From CAWCKS01 sp963763485 (GTDB taxonomy: Bacteria > Pseudomonadota > Alphaproteobacteria > Rhizobiales > Xanthobacteraceae): DNA of 64,000 bases. The stretch is taken from NCBI GenBank assembly GCA_963763485.1, contig CAVXOW010000005.1:248001-312000 (forward strand), read 5' to 3'. The position numbers and the translations under genes are program-made. This document shows, in pieces, positions 46,944 through 55,017 of the stretch. The notes under the pieces were generated by a model that saw only the letters and a list, made by a program, of their open reading frames with translations, made no database searches and was not told where the DNA came from. How positions within the stretch are numbered: the stretch's first letter is position 1; every line of letters starts with the position of its first letter.

Positions 46944-47795
46944 ATGCTCAGCGAGGCCGAAATCGCCCGCCATGCCGCGCGAATTCGGGACGACGGCTTC
47001 ACCGTGATCGAGAATGCGGCCGATCCGGTATTGGTGCGCGGGCTCATTGCGGCGGTCGAGCGAATCGAGCGCGAGCACGACCTGAAGGCGGCGAAGACGT
47101 CGTTCGAGGGTTTCAAGACGCTGCGCGTCAACAACCTGCTCGCGTATGACGAGATTTTTTGGCAGGTGCCGCTGCATGACAACGTGCTTCCCATTGTCGA
47201 GCGGGTGCTGGACAAGGAATGCCTGCTGTCGTCGTTCTGCTCGCTCGTGCTCGGCCCCGGACAGGAAGCCCAGCCGATCCACGAGGACACCCAGCTCATC
47301 CCGCTGCCGCGGCCGCACATCCCGATCACTGTGAATGCGATCTGGGCCTTGACGGATTTCACGGCCGACAACGGCGCGACGCGCATCGTGCCCGGCAGCC
47401 ACAAGCGCGATCACGCGCCGGAGTACGGCAAGGCCTATGACACCGAGATCGCGACGATGCCGGCGGGCAGCGTGATGCTGTTCGACAGCGCGTTGTGGCA
47501 TGGCGCGGGCGCCAATGGCAGCACTGCGCGCCGCTTTGCGTTCTCGTGCGCCTATTGCTGGGGCTGGATGCGCCAGCAGGAGAATCTGCAGCTCGGCATC
47601 CCGCGCGAGATCGCGCAACGTTTTCCGCGTCGCCTGCAGGAGCTTTGCGGTTACAGCGTCTACAAGGGCCAGTTCGGCCACATCGACAACCGCGACCCTA
47701 TCGAACTGCTTGGGCGCGAGCGCGGCAAGCGCATGGTCTGGGAAGCGACCGACGCCAAGGCGGCGCGCGCCAAGCAGACAGCACAAAAGGCGTAG
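46944..47795 (+). CDS. Phytanoyl-CoA dioxygenase (PhyH) family protein
   Basis: A 283-residue Fe(II)/2-oxoglutarate oxygenase. The iron triad is H113-x-D115 (I-H-E-D-T) and H186 (L-W-H-G-A-G), with the 2-oxoglutarate arginine near 196-197. It hydroxylates an unknown substrate while converting 2-oxoglutarate to succinate. I chose ATG 46944 because homologous sequence starts there; the longer upstream frame runs through a repeat. A TctC binding protein follows on the same strand. Confidence 0.88.
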   Translation: MLSEAEIARHAARIRDDGFTVIENAADPVLVRGLIAAVERIEREHDLKAAKTSFEGFKTLRVNNLLAYDEIFWQVPLHDNVLPIVERVLDKECLLSSFCSLVLGPGQEAQPIHEDTQLIPLPRPHIPITVNAIWALTDFTADNGATRIVPGSHKRDHAPEYGKAYDTEIATMPAGSVMLFDSALWHGAGANGSTARRFAFSCAYCWGWMRQQENLQLGIPREIAQRFPRRLQELCGYSVYKGQFGHIDNRDPIELLGRERGKRMVWEATDAKAARAKQTAQKA

Positions 47796-47855
47796 TGACA
47801 ACGGATTGAAAGCGGCAACAATGGCCGCAACGAGAGGCCGGTCGGCTGAGCCGGC

Positions 47856-47892
47856 AACGAGACGATGGGAGATAACGAGACGATGGGAGATA
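47856..47892 (+). promoter_or_regulatory. Tandem 18-bp duplication of a ribosome-binding region
   Basis: The unit ACGAGACGATGGGAGATA occurs twice in a row. Each copy holds a GGGAGA site, and the second lies 8 bp before the ATG chosen for the TctC-like gene. It also adds in-frame ATG codons. Confidence 0.6.
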
Positions 47893-47897
47893 TTGTG

Positions 47898-48869
47898 ATG
47901 TTGAGACGGTTGCTTGCGCTTGCAGCGGTGACGGCGATGTTGGTGGCGCCGACGCTTGCCGGCGCCGACGATTATCCGGTGCGGCCGATCAAGCTGGTCA
48001 ATCCGTTCCCGGCCGGTGGGCCGGCTGACATCATCGCGCGCACCGTCGGCCAGAAGATGTCGGAGATTCTCGGCCAGCCGATCGTGGTCGAGAGCCACGC
48101 GGGCGCCGCCGGCATCACCGGGGTGGATTTCGTCGCGAAAGCCGCGCCCGACGGTTACGTGATCGGCATCTCCAGCCCCGGCGCACTCGCGATCAATCCG
48201 AGTGTGCAGACCAATATGCCGTACAACGTGCAGAAGGATCTGGCGCCGGTCAGCCTCGTCGTGCGCGTGCCCGAAATGGTGGTCGTTGGATCGAAGGTGC
48301 CGGCCAAGACGCTGCCGGAGTTCATCGCCTACGCGAAGGAGAAGAACGGCGCGCTCAATTTCGGCTCGACCGGACCGGGCGGCATGCCGCACCTTGCCGC
48401 CGAGTTGCTGCTGCTCAAGGCCGGCATCAAGGCGACGCATGTGCCCTACAAGGGCGCGGCGCCCGCGGTGAACGACCTGCTCGGCAACCAGATCGATTTC
48501 ATGTTCGCCGATATGCCGATCCTGTTGCCGCATGTGAAGGCCGGCACGTTCGCGGCTCTCGCGATCGGCAGCACCAAGCGTTCGCCGGCGCTGCCTGACC
48601 TGAAGACCACGGTCGAGCAGGGCTTTCCCGACGTGCTCGCCGACAACTGGTACGGCATGATCGTGCCGGCGGCGACGCCGCCCGCGATCATCGCCAAGCT
48701 CAACACCGTGGTGAATCAGGCGCTGAAGGATCAGGGCGTGATCGACAAGCTGGCGCTGCAGGGCATCACCGCCGAAGGCTCGACGCCTGAAGAGCTGGCC
48801 GCATTGATCGCGTCGGAAACCAAGCGCTGGGGCGACGTGATCCGCCAGGCCGGCATCAAGATCGAATAA
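47898..48869 (+). CDS. Tripartite tricarboxylate transporter substrate-binding protein (TctC/Bug family)
   Basis: A 323-residue periplasmic binding protein with a signal peptide ending L-A-G-A-D-D. The mature start Y-P-V-R-P-I-K-L-V-N-P-F-P-A-G-G-P-A-D is the family hallmark, and G-G-M-P-H-L-A-A-E-L and V-P-Y-K-G-A-A-P-A are also typical. It binds a carboxylate for a TctAB-type membrane permease, but no tctA or tctB gene is here, so it is an orphan (common in the Bug family). The start is ATG 47898; earlier in-frame ATGs at 47865 and 47883 lie in a duplicated ribosome-site segment. Confidence 0.9.
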   Translation: MLRRLLALAAVTAMLVAPTLAGADDYPVRPIKLVNPFPAGGPADIIARTVGQKMSEILGQPIVVESHAGAAGITGVDFVAKAAPDGYVIGISSPGALAINPSVQTNMPYNVQKDLAPVSLVVRVPEMVVVGSKVPAKTLPEFIAYAKEKNGALNFGSTGPGGMPHLAAELLLLKAGIKATHVPYKGAAPAVNDLLGNQIDFMFADMPILLPHVKAGTFAALAIGSTKRSPALPDLKTTVEQGFPDVLADNWYGMIVPAATPPAIIAKLNTVVNQALKDQGVIDKLALQGITAEGSTPEELAALIASETKRWGDVIRQAGIKIE

Positions 48870-48880
48870 TCTTGTTCCCA

Positions 48881-49002
48881 TCGTCATGGCGAGCCACCGG
48901 GTCCGGCCGAAGGCCGGCCCGATGATAAACTCCGCGAAGCAATCCAGAGCTTTAGAAGAAAAGAGCTGGATTGCTTCGTCGCTTCGCTCCTCGCAATGAC
49001 GA
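48881..49002. repeat. Inverted-repeat intergenic element (CGTCATGGCGAGC type)
   Basis: TCGTCATGGCGAGC and AGCAATCCAGAGC pair with AGCTGGATTGCT and TCGCTCCTCGCAATGACGA. It matches 15461-15542 with an added central section. Located between the TctC and alpha/beta-hydrolase genes. Confidence 0.75.
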
Positions 49003-49031
49003 AATTCAATAGTGCGCGAGGGAGACTAAGA

Positions 49032-49823
49032 ATGATCAACTTCCATCCGGGAGCCGCAAAGCTCCGTTACGCGCGCGACGGCGAAAGCGGCCCGAGCGTC
49101 GTCTTGATCCACGAGCTCGGCGGCAGCCTCGACAGCTGGGACGGCGTCGTTGCGGCGCTGGAGAAGGACTTTCGCATCCTGCGCTACGACATGCGCGGCG
49201 CCGGCCAGTCGGAGACGCCGGCGAAGAGCTTTACCCTCGACGACTGGATCGAGGATTTGCACGACCTGCTCGCCGCGACAAAGCTGCCGCAGCCGTATCA
49301 TCTCGTCGGCGGCGCGGTCGGCGCGCTGATCGCAACCGGCTACGCGTTGAAATATCCGCGTGAGCTTGCCAGCGTCACGTTGCTCGCGGCCGCGCTCGGC
49401 GCCAGCCCGGCGCGGCGCGAGGAGATGATTGCGCGCACCAAAGTGGTGCTGGAAAAGGGCATGGCCGAGATCACCGATCCCGCGCTGGCGAAGTCGTATC
49501 CGCCGGCGGTCCGCCACGATCCCGCGCGCTTCGCGCGTTTCCGCGAGGGCATGCTGCACGCCAATGTGCAGGGCTATGTCTATTGCAACCTGGTGCTGGC
49601 CAACACCAATCTGGAGTCGCGCCTGCACGAGCTGAAGGTGCCCACGCAGTTCATCGCCGGCGTGCATGATCCCCTTCGCACGCCTGCGATCGTCTCGGAC
49701 CTCGCCGCAAAAGTGCCGGGCGCAAAATACGAAGCCGTCGACTCCGGCCACTTCATGCACGTGCAGACGCCAGAGCTCGTCGCCGACAAGATCCGCGCGT
49801 TCGTAATGGCGCATGTGAAATGA
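49032..49823 (+). CDS. Alpha/beta-hydrolase fold protein lacking the nucleophilic serine
   Basis: A 263-residue alpha/beta hydrolase fold protein like 3-oxoadipate enol-lactonases: oxyanion region V-V-L-I-H-E-L-G-G-S, R-Y-D-M-R-G-A-G-Q-S, likely acid in G-V-H-D-P-L, and base histidine in D-S-G-H-F-M-H. At the nucleophile elbow, however, it reads V-G-G-A-V-G (Ala95) instead of G-x-S-x-G. It may therefore be a non-hydrolytic or unusual member. ATG 49032 is preceded by GGGAGA (49019-49024). It sits between the TctC protein and an SDR on the same strand. Confidence 0.87.
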   Translation: MINFHPGAAKLRYARDGESGPSVVLIHELGGSLDSWDGVVAALEKDFRILRYDMRGAGQSETPAKSFTLDDWIEDLHDLLAATKLPQPYHLVGGAVGALIATGYALKYPRELASVTLLAAALGASPARREEMIARTKVVLEKGMAEITDPALAKSYPPAVRHDPARFARFREGMLHANVQGYVYCNLVLANTNLESRLHELKVPTQFIAGVHDPLRTPAIVSDLAAKVPGAKYEAVDSGHFMHVQTPELVADKIRAFVMAHVK

Positions 49824-49844
49824 CGTTCTCGCGCGCACTTCTCT

Positions 49845-49965
49845 CCTCATGGTGAGGAGCAGCGCGCAGCGCTGCGTCTCGAACCATGAGGCCCGGGCGG
49901 TGGCCTCATCCTTCGAGACGCCCGGCTTCGCGCAAAAGCGCTACGCCGGGCTCCTCAGGATGAGG
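49845..49965. repeat. Palindromic repeat (CCTCATGGTGAGG type)
   Basis: CCTCATGGTGAGGAGC and CGTCTCGAACCATGAGGCCC are followed by GGCCTCATCCTTCGAGACGC and GGGCTCCTCAGGATGAGG. Same family as 36479-36600. Confidence 0.78.
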
Positions 49966-50004
49966 AGCGGAGTTCGTGACAAGTAAACAAATCAGGAGCA
50001 AAAA

Positions 50005-50805
50005 ATGCCAGGCCGTCTCGCAGGCAAGGTCGCACTCATCACCGGCGCCGGCTGCGTCGGGCCGGGCTGGGGCAACGGCCGCGCCGAGTGTGTGCTGTTC
50101 GCGCAGGAAGGTGCAAAAATCTTTGCCGTCGATCGCGACATGAGCCAGATGGACGAGACCATCGGCCGCTTGAAGCAGGCCGGCGCCGATTTTGCGGTTC
50201 ATTCCTGCGATGTCACCGATTCAAGACAGGTCGCCGCGATGGCCGAGGCCTGCGTCACCCGCTTCGGCCGCATCGACATTCTCGTCAACAATGTCGGCGG
50301 CTCGGCGCCCGGCGGTCCGGTCGAGATGGCGGAGGAGGCGTGGGACGCCCAGGTCGATCTCAACCTCAAGAGTATTTTTCTCACCTGTAAATACGTGATC
50401 CCGGTGATGGAGGCGCAAGGCGGCGGCGCCATCGTCAACACGGCGTCAGCCTCGGGCATGCGCTACACCGGCGCGGCGCAAGTCGCTTACGCCGCCTGCA
50501 AGGCCGGCGTGATCCAGTTCTCGAAAGTGGTCGCGGTGCAGTACGCGCCGAAGAAAATCCGCGTCAACACGCTGGTGCCCGGGCAGCTGCACACGCCGAT
50601 GGTCGAGGCGCGGCTTGCCAGGACCCGCGCCGGCGGCGACGTCGAAAAACTGCTGGCGCAGCGCCAGTCGCGCATTCCGCTCGGCTTCATGGGCGACGGC
50701 CGCGACACCGCCAACGCCGCGCTCTATCTTGCCTCCGACGAAGCCCGCTTCGTCACCGGCACCGAACTCGTGCTCGATGGCGGCATGACGGCGCGGTGCG
50801 ATTAG
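50005..50805 (+). CDS. SDR-family oxidoreductase with extended glycine loop
   Basis: A 266-residue short-chain dehydrogenase. The cofactor loop is lengthened, T-G-A-G-C-V-G-P-G-W-G-N-G (residues 13-25), compared with the usual T-G-x3-G-x-G. N-N-V-G is at 95-98, Ser near 148-150, and catalytic Y162-x3-K166. The C-terminus ends L-V-L-D-G-G-M. An AGGAG site precedes ATG 50005. It reduces or oxidises an unknown substrate, perhaps in the same pathway as the alpha/beta-fold protein upstream. Confidence 0.9.
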   Translation: MPGRLAGKVALITGAGCVGPGWGNGRAECVLFAQEGAKIFAVDRDMSQMDETIGRLKQAGADFAVHSCDVTDSRQVAAMAEACVTRFGRIDILVNNVGGSAPGGPVEMAEEAWDAQVDLNLKSIFLTCKYVIPVMEAQGGGAIVNTASASGMRYTGAAQVAYAACKAGVIQFSKVVAVQYAPKKIRVNTLVPGQLHTPMVEARLARTRAGGDVEKLLAQRQSRIPLGFMGDGRDTANAALYLASDEARFVTGTELVLDGGMTARCD

Positions 50806-50993
50806 GAGTCTTGCCTTGCCACCTCGATCCTCATGGTGAGGAACGCGCCCCGACAGCAGGCATCGCGATGGTAGAGGATCCTCCGGCAACGTCACGGCGT
50901 GCTGGCGACCGCCTTGAAGCGTCCATATTGCCGATGGAGAAGTCGCCGGATGTCGGCGCTTGCTTGGTGCGCATCGGGCGCTTCGGGGGGACT

Positions 50994-51560
50994 ATGGCAC
51001 GTCGTGCAGTTGGCCGAGCAATTGCAGTCTTTCTGTTGCTGGCGGCAGCTCCGGCAATCGCGGCTGAGTTCCCGGCAGAACAAATCTCCGCCTTCCGCCT
51101 GAAGCATGGCGAAGTCCGCGTGGTACGTGATGCAACCCTCGACGGCATCGCGCTGGAGCAGGCACGTGCGATGGCGGCGAAGGACAATCTCAGCCATGAG
51201 GTCCTCGGCCCGTTCGCCAGGCGGATTGCTCCGGCGGGTGCGGGACGTGCTGCTGAGAACATCGCCTACGGCTACGAGAGTTTCGAGAAGACGCTGCGCC
51301 AGTGGATCGACTCCTCCGGGCACCGCAAGAACCTGCTGCTGCACAATGCCTCCCGCGTCGGTATTGCGAGCGCCAGGGATGCAAGCGGCAAGCGAACGTA
51401 CTGGGCCATGGTCATCGCAGGCGATTACGAGGCAAAGCCGGCCAGGGGTAAGAGCAGGAGAGACAAGGAGCCTCTCGTTGCCGTGAAACGTGACGCCGGT
51501 CCCTCAGCCCGGACCAAATCCACCGACTGCCATATCAGGGTGCTCAGTCTTTGCCTTTGA
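50994..51560 (+). CDS. Exported CAP-domain (SCP/PR-1-like) protein
   Basis: A 188-residue protein with a signal peptide (A-R-R-A-V-G-R-A-I-A-V-F-L-L-L to A-I-A-A-E). The CAP domain shows the usual N-L-S-H, A-E-N-I-A-Y-G, and W-I-D-S-S-G-H-R-K-N-L-L segments. Bacterial CAP proteins are secreted or periplasmic and of mostly unknown function. ATG 50994 follows a G-rich site. The C-terminus (about 45 residues) is basic and low-complexity. Confidence 0.82.
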   Translation: MARRAVGRAIAVFLLLAAAPAIAAEFPAEQISAFRLKHGEVRVVRDATLDGIALEQARAMAAKDNLSHEVLGPFARRIAPAGAGRAAENIAYGYESFEKTLRQWIDSSGHRKNLLLHNASRVGIASARDASGKRTYWAMVIAGDYEAKPARGKSRRDKEPLVAVKRDAGPSARTKSTDCHIRVLSLCL

Positions 51561-51578
51561 GGCGTCGCCTCGCATCCG

Positions 51579-52040
51579 TCACATCGCCTTGTACTTCGAA
51601 TCCGCCGGATGCACGGCGCGGAAGCCGACCATCAGCCGGTTCCAGCTGTTGATCTGGCAGATCGCCATGGTCAGATCGACGATCTCCTTTGGCGTGAACT
51701 GCGCTTTCACCGCCTCGTAGGCTTCGTCGGGCGCGTGCGTCTCCGACACCCGCGTCAGCGCCTCGGTCCATGCCAGCGCGGCGCGCTCGCGTGGGGTATA
51801 GAGCTGCGACTCGTGCCACGCATCCAGGAGGTAGAGCCGCATCTCGCTTTCGCCGGCGGCGCGGGCGTCCTTGGTGTGCATGTGAAGGCAAAAGGCGCAG
51901 CCATTGATCTGCGAGGCGCGGATTTTTACCAACTCCAGCAACGCGTGATCGAGCCTGCAGCTCTTGAGATAAGCCTCCATGTCGTACATCGGCTTGAACG
52001 CCTCGGGTGCTGCGGTCCTGTAGTTCAGTCGCTGGTCCAT
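51579..52040 (-). CDS. AhpD-like carboxymuconolactone decarboxylase family protein
   Basis: A 153-residue all-helical CMD/AhpD-family protein. The redox/active-site core is C48-A-F-C51-L-H-M-H55 in Q-I-N-G-C-A-F-C. AhpD proteins reduce peroxides through the two cysteines; others act as decarboxylases, but the paired cysteines favour the redox role. It is a paralog of the next gene. Both are on the minus strand, 37 bp apart. Confidence 0.9.
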   Translation of the reverse strand: MDQRLNYRTAAPEAFKPMYDMEAYLKSCRLDHALLELVKIRASQINGCAFCLHMHTKDARAAGESEMRLYLLDAWHESQLYTPRERAALAWTEALTRVSETHAPDEAYEAVKAQFTPKEIVDLTMAICQINSWNRLMVGFRAVHPADSKYKAM

Positions 52041-52077
52041 GGATGCTCCGATCTGCAGGCCTGATCTTGCGGTGCGA

Positions 52078-52542
52078 TTACGCCGCCGTCTTGTGCTTGT
52101 TGTCCTCGGGATGCACGGCGCGGAAGCCGATCGCGATTCTGTTCCACGCGTTGATGGTCGAGATCAAGAGCGTGAGATCGACGATTTCCTTCGGCTTGAA
52201 CTGTGCCTTCACGGCCTCATAGGCGTCATCGGGCGCATGGGTTTCCGACACCAATGTCAGCGCTTCGGTCCAGCCCAGCGCGGCGCGCTCGCGCGGCGTA
52301 TAGAGTTGCGACTCGTGCCAGGCATTGAGCAGATACAGCCGCTGCTCGCTCTCGCCGGCGGCGCGGGCGTCCTTGGTGTGCATGTGCAGGCAATAGGCGC
52401 AGCCGTTGATCTGCGAGGCGCGGGTTTTGACCAACTCGATCAGCTTCTGCTCGAGCCCGCAGGTCTTGATGTAGGCTTCCATGTCGAGCATCGGCTTCAA
52501 TGCTTCCGGCGCCGCTTGATAGTAATTCATGCGGGGTTGCAT
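52078..52542 (-). CDS. AhpD-like carboxymuconolactone decarboxylase family protein, paralog
   Basis: A 154-residue AhpD-type protein closely matching the preceding paralog (core C48-A-Y-C51-L-H-M-H55, same I-x-L-V-K-x-R-A-S-Q-I-N-G region). The adjacent position suggests tandem duplication. The pair may work in peroxide detoxification for the oxygenase-rich neighbourhood; this is inference. Confidence 0.9.
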   Translation of the reverse strand: MQPRMNYYQAAPEALKPMLDMEAYIKTCGLEQKLIELVKTRASQINGCAYCLHMHTKDARAAGESEQRLYLLNAWHESQLYTPRERAALGWTEALTLVSETHAPDDAYEAVKAQFKPKEIVDLTLLISTINAWNRIAIGFRAVHPEDNKHKTAA

Positions 52543-52573
52543 TTGGTTTCTCCTTTCGGGCTGGGGTTTGCTT

Positions 52574-53131
52574 TCAAGACGAGGCAGTGCGGGCGAATGT
52601 GACGTGGTGCCTCAACAATGAGGAACAAGCTACCCGCGCCAGCCCTTCGGCTTTGCCAGGAACTTCTTCGTCTTCGTCCCGTTCCCTCAGCCAGCCCGAC
52701 CAGCGGCTCATCACCTTGGCCATCCGCGCCGGCTCGACGCCGAGCTGCGCCATGGCGACGCCGCCATTCACGCTTTCGCGATACTCCGCGATCAGGCCGT
52801 CGCGCAGCGTGAACTGGCTCATGCCGTCGATCACGACGAACTTGCCCTTGTAGTCCGGAACGAGCGACGTGAAACTAGATAACGACCAGGCGTAGCCCAG
52901 CGTTCCGTTCAGCACCGGGTCGAAGAACTCCCACCGATAATCAACATCCGCATCGCGCCGGAACAGGCCGGTCAGCATGTGCGCGATGTCGGCGCGGCCG
53001 GTGTGCGGCCCATAGATGTAATCGTGGTAGGTCGCGTCGGGTGTGAAGCACTGCGCGAAGCGTTCGCCGTCGGCGGCCTCCGCAGCCAGCGTCATGGTGT
53101 CCAGCAGCGTTGCAAATTCAGTAATGTCCAT
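52574..53131 (-). CDS. SnoaL/NTF2-like protein
   Basis: A 185-residue protein whose first 130 residues show the NTF2 fold (an alpha helix, then F-T-P-D-A-T-Y-H-D-Y-I-Y-G-P-H-T-G and W-x-F-F-D-P). Such domains are used by small cyclases, isomerases and ring-cleavage partners, or as binding modules. A basic C-terminal tail follows. ATG 53131 was chosen because homologous sequence begins there. Substrate unknown. Confidence 0.75.
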   Translation of the reverse strand: MDITEFATLLDTMTLAAEAADGERFAQCFTPDATYHDYIYGPHTGRADIAHMLTGLFRRDADVDYRWEFFDPVLNGTLGYAWSLSSFTSLVPDYKGKFVVIDGMSQFTLRDGLIAEYRESVNGGVAMAQLGVEPARMAKVMSRWSGWLRERDEDEEVPGKAEGLARVACSSLLRHHVTFARTASS

Positions 53132-53166
53132 GAAGTTCGCCTCCTTGCGGACGACGCCAAGCGCAA

Positions 53167-53718
53167 TCAATTGCCGAACACGTTGCCGTTCTGAACCGAG
53201 CAGCTGGTGCCGGAAACCTTCGCCGACTTGATCTCGAGTGGCGCTCCGCTGACCATCGAGCGGCTCCTGGCGATCGTGTTGGCGCCTTCGCGACCGAGAA
53301 TAACGTTGGCAGCGCAGCTTGAGAAATCCTGACTGAATTCGATTCGCGCCATCCGCGCGCCGCCGGCCATCTGGTTGGTCACGATCAACGTACGACCGCT
53401 GACATGGGCAGCCTGGTTACCGGCGGATTCGCCGCTGACGCTTTCGCGCGAACCCGTACCGCGCGGTCGCCTGCTCGAACCTTTGGAGGCCATCGCGGTG
53501 CGTTTGGCGAAAACGCGCCCCTCGGACGAGATGTAGACGTTGAGGGTCTGTGGGACAGATCGCGACGAGAACTCCTTCTCGCCGCCCAGGCGCTGCTCGC
53601 GTTCCTCCGTCCACGATGCGGTGACCGATTTGCCGCGCAGTTGGGCGGGTGCTTGTGCGCAGGCGGCATTGGCCGAAAGCATTGCGAGCGTAAGCGCCAT
53701 GATCATTCGAATTTTCAC
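53167..53718 (-). CDS. Exported hypothetical protein
   Basis: A 183-residue protein with a signal peptide (M-K-I-R-M-I-M-A-L-T-L-A-M-L to A-C-A-Q-A). The mature part has A-S-W-T-E-E-R-E-Q-R and a conserved-looking C-terminal half with two cysteines (S-S-C-A-A-N-V and G-T-S-C-S-V). I do not recognise a family. Periplasmic or secreted location is inferred. Confidence 0.65.
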   Translation of the reverse strand: MKIRMIMALTLAMLSANAACAQAPAQLRGKSVTASWTEEREQRLGGEKEFSSRSVPQTLNVYISSEGRVFAKRTAMASKGSSRRPRGTGSRESVSGESAGNQAAHVSGRTLIVTNQMAGGARMARIEFSQDFSSCAANVILGREGANTIARSRSMVSGAPLEIKSAKVSGTSCSVQNGNVFGN

Positions 53719-53918
53719 GTTTCGTCTCTCGCTCGTTGTTGAAAGACCATTTGCGAACGCTGCACCGGAGGCTCAATCGTCGCAACGCTATTCTCCCATC
53801 TTGCTGCCGCATAGCCTAGCCACGTCGCGGAACGGTTGCTCCAGTGAGAGGGTGGTGTACCCTTGAGACGAACCAACTCGCGTTCCTGCGCAGCTGCCGG
53901 GAGCACGTGGAGGAAAAG

Positions 53919-55004
53919 ATGGTGGAGGGAACGCGTTTGTCTGTCATCATTCCCGGCGGGGTCGACTGCGACCTGCATCCGGCATTGCCGGGCATCCGCA
54001 GCCTGGTGCCGTATCTCAACGACTATTGGCGGGACCAGGTGGTCAGCCGCGGCATGGTCGATCTGGTCTCGGCGTCCTATCCGCTGAATTCGCCGATATC
54101 GGCGCGTCCCGACTGGCGGCCGAAGGAGGGCAAGGCCGGCGCCGATCTCGCGGCGCTGCAAGAGCCACGCGCTCGATCCGTTCGCACGCAGTATGCGATC
54201 TGCAATCCGCTCTATGGCGTGCAGATGGTGTTTTCCGAGGACATGCAGGATGCGTTCTGCCACGCGCTGAACGACTGGCTCGTGAAGGAGTGGCTCGACA
54301 AGGATTCGCGTCTGCGCGGCTCGATCGTGATCCCGACCCAATCGGTGGAAAAGTCGGTTGCCGAGATCGAGCGCTGCGCCGCCGACAAGCGATTCGTCCA
54401 GGTGCTGATGCTGGCCTCGGGCGACAATCCGCTGGGGCGCCGCATGTACTGGCCGATCTATGAGGCGGCGGAACGGCTCGGCCTCGTGATCGGCGTCCAC
54501 GCCGGCTCGAACTATCACAACCAGCCGACCCCGGTCGGCTGGGGCTCCTACCACGTCGAGGACTATGTCGCGAACGCGCAGGCGTTCCAGACCCAGCTGA
54601 CAAACATCATTATCGAGGGTGTTTTTGCCAAGTTTCCGAAGCTGAAGATGGTTTTTCTGGAATCTGGCTTCACCTGGTTGCCCACGTATCTCTGGCGGCT
54701 CACGAAATTCTGGCGCGGGGTGCGGATGGAAACCCCCTGGGTCGACCGCGCCCCGCTCGAGATTGTGCAGAGCAACATCCGTTTTTCGCTGCAGCCGGTC
54801 GATGCGCCACCCAATGAACCGGAAACGCTGAACCGCGTCTTTGAACATATGCAGTCGGACGAATTGCTACTATTCTCCACCGACTATCCGCACTGGCAGT
54901 TCGACGGCGATGCCGTGCTGCCGGAAGGGATTTCGTCAGATCTTGTCCGCAAGATCATGATCGACAATCCGCATGCGACCTACCCGCGTTTGCGCGCGGC
55001 CTGA
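53919..55004 (+). CDS. Amidohydrolase family 2 protein
   Basis: A 361-residue metal-dependent hydrolase of the ACMSD-like superfamily: metal strand D-C-D-L-H-P near residue 16, G-V-H-A-G-S-N-Y mid-protein, and F-S-T-D-Y-P-H-W-Q near the end. The first ligand pair is D-x-H rather than H-x-H. ATG 53919 has a GAGGA site; an in-frame upstream extension (53844) lacks support. The next gene, a paralog, starts 13 bp after the stop. Substrate unknown. Confidence 0.87.
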   Translation: MVEGTRLSVIIPGGVDCDLHPALPGIRSLVPYLNDYWRDQVVSRGMVDLVSASYPLNSPISARPDWRPKEGKAGADLAALQEPRARSVRTQYAICNPLYGVQMVFSEDMQDAFCHALNDWLVKEWLDKDSRLRGSIVIPTQSVEKSVAEIERCAADKRFVQVLMLASGDNPLGRRMYWPIYEAAERLGLVIGVHAGSNYHNQPTPVGWGSYHVEDYVANAQAFQTQLTNIIIEGVFAKFPKLKMVFLESGFTWLPTYLWRLTKFWRGVRMETPWVDRAPLEIVQSNIRFSLQPVDAPPNEPETLNRVFEHMQSDELLLFSTDYPHWQFDGDAVLPEGISSDLVRKIMIDNPHATYPRLRAA

Positions 55005-55017
55005 CGGAGAGCGCTTC

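Noticed and set aside
46689..48887. A 732-codon open frame on the minus strand across the PhyH and TctC genes
   Set aside because: Composition is low-complexity and basic, typical of a shadow frame in GC-rich DNA; both plus-strand genes have clear motifs.
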